DNA of 64,000 nucleotides from Undaria pinnatifida (lineage: Eukaryota; Sar; Phaeophyceae; Laminariales; Alariaceae): assembly GCA_012845835.1 (NCBI GenBank), contig JABAKD010000028.1, positions 10,057,189-10,121,188 of the forward strand, in the 5' to 3' direction. The notes beneath the pieces are model-generated. The model did no database searches, was not told the origin of the DNA, and saw only the letters and a list, made by a program, of their open reading frames with translations. Every line of letters starts with the position of its first letter. Within the stretch, counting starts at the first letter, position 1. Shown here one piece after another: positions 56,290 to 64,000 of the stretch. Made by a program: the position numbers and the translations under genes.

Positions 56290-58200
56290 ACAGAATCCTT
56301 GTGAAAACGTGATCATCCTAAAGTCATTGGACATTGGCATCTATTTGACAACAACATTTATCTATGTATGTATTTACATGAAAAAAAATCTCACTTTCCT
56401 TTCATACCGTACGTTTACACGACAAACTCTTCAGCCGTTAGTCGATAGGGGGGGGGGGGTCAGTCAATTTTCTCCAGCCTACTCTCTCGCAGCTGAGTGT
56501 GAAATCGCGCGTTGTGTTCTTTATCTGGTATGGGACGTATTTGTTTAGTATGTCCCTGCAAGTTGTAGAACCTCGTCCCCCAACGGTGCTCGGATGTAAA
56601 TCCTACCTGATACGTACGAACGTGCTGGCATTAAATACTAATTGTCTGATTCGTTTTTAAAAGCGCACCCATGCATTATTATTGTTGTGTGTACAGAGTA
56701 TCATCGTCGCGAAGTCTTGTTTGTGTACTTGTCTGCGACGACGAGCGGTGGAGAAGGCCGCTTATTGCACAAATACGTATATTTTATGTAAAATATGATT
56801 TCGTTTTTTTTTTGCTCGCTGCTCTCCGGCGGCCGAGCGTTTCTTCTTACACTTTCGGCCGCGGGGCAAGCTAGCCTGCCATGGGTACATTATGAAGCAT
56901 GTCTGGATCTCGGCCGAGCTCCGTGGCGGCGCTCGGTGCTTTAAATGTCGCTTAGCTGGCTCTATTTGGCAAGGGATTGCGTTCCGCCTCCCTGAGACAA
57001 GCAGGTCACTTGGAACACCCCAAATTGTTTTTCAAAATTTGAAATTTTGATCAACTTTTACAATTTTTTGTTCTTCGTTGCTTTGTTCGTAAGAAAATGG
57101 CCCGCTACTCAACTAACCTCATCAGCATCGCAGGAGCAGTAGGAGCAACCGCCCGGACTACATTAACCTCAGCAGCAGCACAGCAGCAGCAGCAGTAGCA
57201 ACAACATACAGCAGTAGTAGCAGCAGTACACATGTGGATCGGATTAGTGTGGGGTTTTGGGGGGCGCCGCCCTGGGCCGTTCGGCCCCGGATCTCGACGT
57301 GGGTGCGTGGGCATGGGTGCAGACAAGGGTAAACCGGCCTGCGCTCTCCCGCCGCACGGGCGGCCACTCGTCGAGGCAGGAGCGAAAGCGTCTGTGGGCG
57401 TGGTTGACCCGGTGTGTTTATTTTTCTCTTGCGGGGTAACTAGACGTGTCCGAATGTAAGGACCGTTTTTACTTGAACAAAAAGACATATCCCGGTATCA
57501 TATTTCCGGACAGAGCAGCTGTCAGCAGGAGGAGGCTGGGAGGTGGAGGCCGGGAACAGCCGAGTTTTGGAACGGGCGCCACAAGGCACGGTTTGCATCT
57601 CTCCGCGCGGGAGACAGGGCTCACAGCGACATAAAGCGGGGAAATCTTGGAAGATGGCGCCGAGCGCGGCGAGGGTGGCAGCCATGGCGAGCGCAGCATG
57701 CACGCGAGTCTCGACCAGGCCCAATATTTTTTTTGGGCAGGGTGGAACCATGGGTAGGGTTCAAGGATACATAACTCCTTGTTAGCGATAGCCAAACTCA
57801 GGTATATACAGGGTGCCGCTGTGGCCAAAATCGGGTACAGTTCTATTTCAGCGTTCGCCACGCGCCCAGGACGCCATCTGATTGGCTGGGTAGATCGGTT
57901 CTAGGCCTGTTGCTATTAACGTACACACATGATACGCACATACATTTCTGACCGCATGCATCAAGTAGTGGCGGGTTCAGGCGGGAACACTATCGATGTA
58001 GCTCTACTTTCTAAGGGGAAAAACGAGGAGTACATTCAAGTTTCGCTTCCCCTCAAATACAGTACCAAGCGTTGAACACTACCTCCAACTCATGGAAAAT
58101 CCTGCCACGTACGCCACACATACTGAAATTGTTGCCGCCAATCAACTAATTATTGTACAACACCCAAGAGCGACTGGCATTGACTGGTCAACCCTATTCA
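56290..58200. other. No confident gene
   Basis: CAG runs (57170-57195) and GC-rich frames at 57105-57860 on both strands without family signature. The 3' half may be 5' remnants of the LINE whose coding end begins at 58211, but no reverse-transcriptase block was seen. Confidence 0.45.
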
Positions 58201-58210
58201 TTACCACCAA

Positions 58211-58657
58211 GTGCAAACACGTGTGACGTACTATGTAGCGGCTTCCACCTCCGAGGCGCGCAAGCGCAACCACTACGCTCGTCCGGGACAGGTGTCCTTC
58301 GACGAGCGCAGCTACAAACTCGCCACCCTCGCGGTCGAAAGCTTTGGGCGCCTCGGTAAAGAAGGCAGCGAACTGATAGATCAGGTGGCGGCAAGCATCG
58401 TTGGAGGGACGGACGCATCGTCCCTAGCGCGGAAAGGCGTGTGCAAGGAGCGCCTATTCCAAATCATCTCTGTGACCACTCAGGTCGCGATTTCGCGCAG
58501 AGATCATCGGTATAGGCTATCTCTGAGAAAGAATCGTCAGGCCGCGAGGGGAAGGGAGGAAAAAGCGGGAGGACTACGGCCACTGGCCTGGGTGTCAATG
58601 TCTTTGAGGATTAAGGTAGAGTCTGAGCTAAAACATATAGGCAAAGAAAAACAGTAG
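58211..58657 (+). pseudogene. C-terminal fragment of a LINE-type (non-LTR) retroelement protein
   Basis: The frame encodes AASTSEARKRNHYARPGQ, then TLAVESFGRLGKEGSELID, VGGTDASSLARKGVCKE and VTTQVAISRRDHRYRLSLR. This is the stretch that follows the reverse transcriptase in many LINE polyproteins of protists and algae (FxVExxGRxG motif, then an Arg-rich end). No reverse-transcriptase catalytic block is present upstream in the window, so the copy is 5'-truncated. A downstream segment (58770-58830) recurs at about 5800-5873, which suggests it belongs to the element's 3' untranslated region. Confidence 0.68.
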
Positions 58658-58829
58658 ATAAAAGGAGAATATGTGCGGAAAGGAAATGGGGAAACAGTTG
58701 GCGGAACATGCCACTGCTTTATGGTGAGATCGTTCGACTTCATAGGTACTCCTGCTGCTTTATGGAAGGATATTTGCTTCACATCGGAACGGCATCTACG
58801 CTATATTGTCGGACGGCAAAAAATATAAT

Positions 58830-60760
58830 AGATGAGGCAAGCACACGCAAGACTAAAATGAGGAGGTAGTGATTACGATTTCTACGCTAGAAAAATCCAC
58901 ACATCAGCATTACGAGTGGATGCGTCCCCGGCCTCGCGGAGGGTGATATTATATGAGTTCGGGCATATCGACATAGTTTGTACTTGTGCAAGTAACATAG
59001 GTACGAGTAAGAGCACACACACTGATGATGCTATATTACACACACGCTTTTGTCTGACTTATGGTATGGGGAGGGTGTGAAAAAAACAGGGAATATATTG
59101 TCGACATAAAAAACTAGGGGAAAAATCGTTCCTGTTATTACGTAGTGGTAGACGGTATCCACAGAAAAAAACAGAGGCATGCATTGCGCCTGTCTCCGTA
59201 GCTGAAGCGGTCGTGTTGGTACGTAACTGACAAATAAAAACGGGCGATCGATATTATAGTAGGAAGCTTGCAAAATATGAGTATCGACCCTAACTTCGTC
59301 GCACTCACAGCTGACGTCGTTAGAATAATTTTATAAAAAAAAATTGTGTTGTTTCCTACTTGACGTGCTCCTTGCTGCTGATTGCAGATTGCATCTCTAG
59401 TGAGTTATATAAAGCCGGTCGCCCCGGTGGTCTAGTGGTTACCCTTGATTACTACTAGCGTTGGTCCTTGAGTTCGATTCCCACCGTTGTGAGAAATTTG
59501 ACTTTTCTATATGCAGAAATGAAGAAAAAGGATCAAGTAACAACTGCTGAGAACGCCTAGCAGCGTGGGTAGGTACAACTCGATGCGAATCGACGAGGGA
59601 AGAAAATGCTGGATTCTCGAGATAAACAAGTAGGCATGTACCGTAGTGGGGAGGGGGTAGGAGGGCCCGCTATGTGACCCCGGATCTGAGAGGGGGGAGG
59701 GCAAGAGTAGTGCAAGGATTATAAATGGGATGGGAAAAAAAAGTACAATACAAGAACAGCTGTTCAGATAAGCTACACCAACAAGTAATTACAGCAGTAC
59801 AGTGGGGGTATCCGATTTTAAGATCTCCCCCCGTGACAAGCCGAAGCAGGCGCGCATTGCTCTTATCTGTTGTGTGGGCAATATATGACTGTTAGTATGT
59901 CGGGACATGGCGATTTGACCGCTCTTATGTCCCGAATGGCTTTCTTTGGCGCTCTGGGTACCAACTGTATAGATAGATTCATCCTGAGGTCAAGCGTTTC
60001 GTACGAATTGCGGTCGCTTGGCGAATCTTTGCGCTACGCGAGCAGAGTACAAGAAAACCCGCGACAATATTAGCGAGCTTAGTTAGGTTTTTACCATACG
60101 CGAATGGAATCGAAATTTTCAGCAGATGTTTCCGGTGGCGCGCATAAGCGACGAAGAGATGATTATGTACGGGCAAGCATTCCATGATTATTCGACCATT
60201 ATGCGAGTCAACTACGCATTATTTTGGCCTCATTTCAGGCTTTTTTCCACGGTTATTATGCTCGAGTAGTGCCAGTCTTGAGATCCATTTATTATTGTGT
60301 CGTTTGTGATGGAACACCCCATTTTTGCTCGAAATTGTGCTTATAACCGGGGGGCCCTAAATCCTGGATACAAATCGCTCTATTTCGTCCATTCATATTG
60401 CGTATGGTGCTGGTATTGTTGACACGTGTATCTCGGCCTCATTTTGAGCGTGCTTGCTCGGCACGCCAACCTGATATAATATCAAAATCGCTATTTTGTG
60501 CGACCTACCAAGCAAATAATAACTGGTCGAATGGTGCTCGCATTGCGACTGTTTGCCGTATGCGAGAAGTATGCGAGAAAACCCGAACCGGTCGAAATAA
60601 TTGTGAGCTTATATTGAGTCAAAGCCTACCAGCCAATCACGAATAAGCCAATGAGGTCGGGGTTGACACGCCGTGCGGGGAGGTATCGACCCGGGAGATC
60701 ATCGTGATAGTTCCCGCGTTGTTGGAGCTGTAGAGATTCGGAGGGTTTCCGAACCGGGGA
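58830..60760. repeat. Large direct duplication, unit 1
   Basis: Shares order and sequence with 62060-64000 at an offset of about 3,230 bp: CATTACGAGTGGATGCGTCC, TTTTGTCTGACTTATGGTAT, the SINE-2 copy, GACAAGCCGAAGCAGGCG, TTGCGGTCGCTTGGCGAATC, CGTGCTTGCTCGGCACGCCA and TGCGGGGAGGTATCGACCCG. No conserved protein was recognised. Confidence 0.8.
59417..59752 (+). mobile_element. SINE-2 copy, full length, tRNA head present
   Basis: The head GGTCGCCCCGGTGGTCTAGT holds a good A-box (TGGTCTAGTGG), and GAGTTCGATTCCC a B-box. The body contains CTGCTGAGAACGCCTAGCAG, GAATCGACGAGGGAAGAAA, GTACCGTAGTGGGGAGGG and CCGCTATGTGACCCCGGATC and ends near ATAAATGGGATGGGAAAAAA. It differs from SINE-1 in body but has a similar head. 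It lies inside the large duplicated unit. Confidence 0.75.
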
Positions 60761-61245
60761 TGGGGACCTATCTCCCCCGTGTGCGACGGAACTGCCCCCC
60801 ATTGGTTGGTGAGCCTCTATCATCCTCCTAGGGTGGGGCGGCGGTGTGGAGCTCGAACCAATCAGCGATTTTAGCCAACGGAATTGAGGTTTCCACACCG
60901 TGGGGGGCGGTGTCGACCCGGGAGAACTCGGTTTTATTCCGCGGTTTGTCTCACTTCTAGAGGTATAGAATGACCTCTGGACCGGCGATGGGACCCTATC
61001 GTCCCCGGGTGGAGCTGGCTCTATAATATACAACCCTCAGCCAATCAGAGATCGGCCGGTCGACGAGGTTGGGGATTATTTCCACACTGTGCGGGGAGAT
61101 ATCAATCCTGGTGATATCCGGGTTCGTTCCGGGCTGTCGGAGTTGCATATGTGTGGATGGATTATGACCGTGGGATGGGACCCTATCGTCCCCAGATGAC
61201 GGAAACTTCATGTACGATCCCCGGCCAATGAGCGACCAGCGATCA
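60649..61245. repeat. Tandem array of about 190-225-bp units
   Basis: Three diverged units, each with a CCAAT-containing start (CCAATGAGGTCGGGG, CCAACGGAATTGAGG, TCGACGAGGTTGGGG), CGTGCGGGGAGGTATCGACC or similar, and a GGGATGGGACCCTATCGTCC block followed by AGCCAATCAG or GGCCAATGAG. No coding function apparent. Confidence 0.65.
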
Positions 61246-61259
61246 GACAAAAAGGCCAT

Positions 61260-62060
61260 GCCAGGTGTATGTTTTTTATAATTTCGTCTAAAACTCGAGG
61301 CTGAAATTCTTAACTGCCAAGTTTTTAGTTCAGTGTGCTATCGTGTACTACTAAAAATTCTCTATCTACCAGATAAGAGTGATCTACAGCAACAAGTAGC
61401 AGCATGATAATAGCATTCGAGGAATTGAATGACGAAGGCAGCGACACCGTGTTTCACGCCTAGAATACCGTCAGCAAGTCTCTCCATGATCAGACTATAC
61501 ACACAAAGACAGTCGGTCTGCGGGCCTCGGATCTAGATACTATCATGCATGGTGTAGCAGAAGCTGTGTGGCTCAGTGCGCGCCGCTCGGTAGCTAGGTA
61601 GAGAACATGCAGCATACATGGCCACCCCCTTGCTGGCCCATGATGCTTGGTTGAGTCAAAACATCAAGAAACGCATTCGAAACGTCTCTTCGAGGCCAGA
61701 CTAGAGGGTCGGTCTGCGTGTGGGCTCGGATTTACCCGATCGACATATGATGAAGCTCGGAATCGGATTCACGCAAGAAACGGTAGAAGTGAGTAGTCAA
61801 TTGTTAGTCTGTATCGATATCTTGGCATTACGTTACAATCTACATTCGTAGACTATGTGTTGTGTGGTAACGGTTTTTACTCTCTACAAGGTATCGAATA
61901 ATGAATCGAACGAGTCGAAGTGCTGCCCTGCCCTAACCATGCCGGCACCCATGCGGAGCCCTTGTATTCACTGTAAAAAAAATCCCCATGGTACCGCGGT
62001 AGGTATCGTAGTAGTGCATTTATGTATTAAATTTCGGTAGGTAGGTACGTACGTGCATGG
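61260..62060. other. Spacer between the duplicated units, nothing recognised
   Basis: Contains GACAGTCGGTCTGCGGGCCTCGGAT and a variant GGTCGGTCTGCGTGTGGGCTCGGAT (about 61512 and 61708), a small direct repeat spaced about 195 bp, close to the unit length of the preceding array. No coding signal. Confidence 0.45.
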
Positions 62061-64000
62061 ATATAGACGTCGCAAGCGCACGCATGACTAAAACGAGGAA
62101 GTAGTGATTACAATTACTGCGCCAGAAGAGTCACACAGCAGCATTACGAGTGGCTGCGTCCCCGGCGTCGAGGGTGGTAGTTCGGGCATATCGACATAGT
62201 AGTTTGTACTCGTGCAAGTAATATAGGTAAGAGTAACACCACACACACACACTGATTGATGCTCTATTTCACACACGCATTTTGTCTGACTTATAGCATG
62301 GATGGGGAGGTTGTACAAAAAAATAGGGAATTACTTTTCGACATGAAAAACAAGGGGAAACATCGTTCCTGTTGTAGACGGTATCCACGTAAGAAACCAG
62401 TGGCATGTATTCGTCCCGGTATCACATCGGTGAGTGGTTCTTTTCCCCTAGAAGACTCTATGGAGAAGTATAGGCTGTGTGGAAGGCGTGGTTTGTTGTT
62501 GCTGTGGTGCAAGTCTCCGTTGCTGTTTTGGTCGTTTGCTGCGGTCAACTGGAAAAGCGGTCGTGTTGGTACGTAACTGATAAAAAAAATTGTGTTGCGT
62601 CCTAGTTGACGTGCTCCTTGCTGCTGATTGCTGATTGATCATCTCTAGTGGTTACCTTCGAGTACTACTAGCGTTGGTCCTTGAATTCAATTACCACCGT
62701 TGTGAGATTTTTTACTTTATTTGCAGAAATGCAAAAATAGGACCAACTAGCTGCTGAGAACGCCTAGCAGCTTGGGTAGGTACAATTCGACGCGAATCGA
62801 CGAGGGAAGAAAGTGCTGAATTCTTCTCGCGATAAAATATCAAGGTATGTACCGTAGTGGGGAGGGGGCAGGAGGACCCGCTATGTGACCCCTGATCTGA
62901 GAAATACTACTACTGGGAGGGAGGGCGAGAGTATAGTGCAAGGATAATAAATGGGATGGAAAAAAAATCGATACAAAATCGAGAACAGCTTTTCAGACAA
63001 GCTACACCAACAAGCAACCTATTACAGCAGTACGGCGGGGGTATTCCGATTCAAGATCATCCCGTGACAAGCCGAAGCAGGCGCTCATTGCTCTCATCTG
63101 TTGTATGGGCAATATACGACTGTTAGTATGCCGGGGCATGGCGATTTGACCGCTCCTCTTATGTCCCGAATGGCTTTATCTTTGACGCTCTGGGCACCAA
63201 CTGTGTAGATTCACCCTGAGGCCGAGCGTTTTGTACGAATTGCGGTCGCATGGCGAATTTTTGCCTTACTCGTCGAGTAGTATGCAAGAAAACCCGCGAA
63301 CATATTGGCGAGCTTAGGTTTTTATACCCAGCAAGCAAATGAAAACGGGATTTCCAGCAAATGTTTTCGGTGTCGCACAAGCGACAAAGAGGTGACTATA
63401 GTATTCCATGATTATTCGACCATTACGCGAGTCAAATACGCACTGTTTTGGCCCCATTTCAGACTTTTTTCCACGGTTCTTATGCTCGAGTTGTGCCAGT
63501 CTTTTAGTTTCATTTATAATATACTATGTCGTTTTGCTTTGAAAACCTCACTTTTACTTGAAATTGTGCTTATAACCGGGGGGGGCTGAATCCTGGATAG
63601 AAATCGCTCTAATTCGTCCATTCATATTGCGTTTGGTGCTGTTTCTGCTGTTCCATCAAGTGTTTCTCTCATCCTGGTTTTGAGCGTGCTTGCTCGGCAC
63701 GCCAACCTGATATAATATCAAAATCGCTATTTTGTGCGACCTACCATGCAAATAGCTGGTCGAATTGCGTTCGCATTGCGACTGTTTGCCGTATACGAGA
63801 AGTATGCGAGAAAACCCGAATCGGTCGATATAATTGTGAGCTTATACTGGGTCAAAGCCTACCAGCCAATCACGAATAAGCCAATGGGGTCGGGGTTGAC
63901 ACGCCGTGCGGGGAGGTATCGACCCGGGAGATTGTCGTGATAGTTCCCGCGTTGTTGGAGCTGTAGAGATTCGGAGGATTTCTGAACCGGGGATGGGGCC
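62060..64000. repeat. Large direct duplication, unit 2 (runs off the window)
   Basis: Counterpart of 58830-60760, diverged by substitutions and small indels. In unit 2 the SINE head is decayed. The last 120 bases match 60649-60768, so the repeat continues beyond the window end. Confidence 0.8.
62640..62965 (+). mobile_element. SINE-2 copy in the second duplicate
   Basis: Same body as the copy at 59417. The head is shortened: the first 20 bases are absent and the B-box is mutated (TTGAATTCAATTACC). Its position corresponds to the 59417 copy at the offset of the duplication, so it was copied with the block rather than inserted independently. Confidence 0.72.

Overview
The window looks like nuclear DNA of an intron-rich eukaryote, most likely an alga of the stramenopile group (a brown-algal type genome is my best guess, not proven). 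The reasons are genes split by introns with GT-AG and one GC-AG boundary, strong G/C bias at third codon positions in the exons, LINE, copia and tRNA-derived SINE remnants, interstitial TTAGGG-like stretches, and very long poly-G/poly-C and CAA tracts. No bacterial operon structure, rRNA, intact tRNA gene or CRISPR array was seen. Most open frames in this window are chance frames through repeats.

Two genes can be reconstructed by hand. (1) On the + strand, a split gene for an M23-type (LytM/lysostaphin-like) zinc metallopeptidase runs from about 3,951 to 35,743. It appears to continue, in matching splice phase, into a protease-associated (PA) domain and an acidic C-terminal region that ends near 38,743. 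The model has seven exons and 554 codons plus stop, is open at the 5' end, and contains a 27.6-kb intron (5,180-32,797). (2) On the - strand, a complete five-exon gene for a Maf-family nucleotide pyrophosphatase (YceF/m7GTP-type SDQ motif, 247 aa) lies at 45,481-49,655. A Lys/Arg-rich C-terminal exon of an unknown gene lies just upstream of it on the same strand (50,154-50,343). A few further open frames (50.5-54.5 kb) are noted with low confidence.

Layout. 1-3.9 kb: repeats and low-complexity DNA. 3.9-5.2 kb: first two recognised peptidase exons. 5.2-32.8 kb: giant intron filled with at least two tRNA-derived SINE families, two further dispersed families with a (CAA)n tail, a MITE-like element with an internal hairpin, LINE and copia fragments, minisatellites and microsatellites. 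32.8-38.7 kb: remaining peptidase/PA exons, with a SINE, a TATCATACTC array and a minisatellite copied from an exon/intron junction. 38.7-45.4 kb: no recognisable gene, but a hAT-like non-autonomous transposon with 18-bp terminal repeats and 8-bp target duplications, inserted in a repeat whose unoccupied relative sits about 1 kb away. 45.5-50.3 kb: Maf gene and Lys-rich exon. 50.4-58.2 kb: mostly unassigned, with a GTACCGTCAAA-rich repeat tract. 58.2-64.0 kb: C-terminal fragment of a LINE-type protein, then a large direct duplication (offset about 3,230 bp) that runs off the window end, separated by a tandem array of about 200-bp units.

The two recognised genes show no functional link. The peptidase would act on peptide bonds, probably outside the cytosol, and Maf on non-canonical or modified nucleotides.
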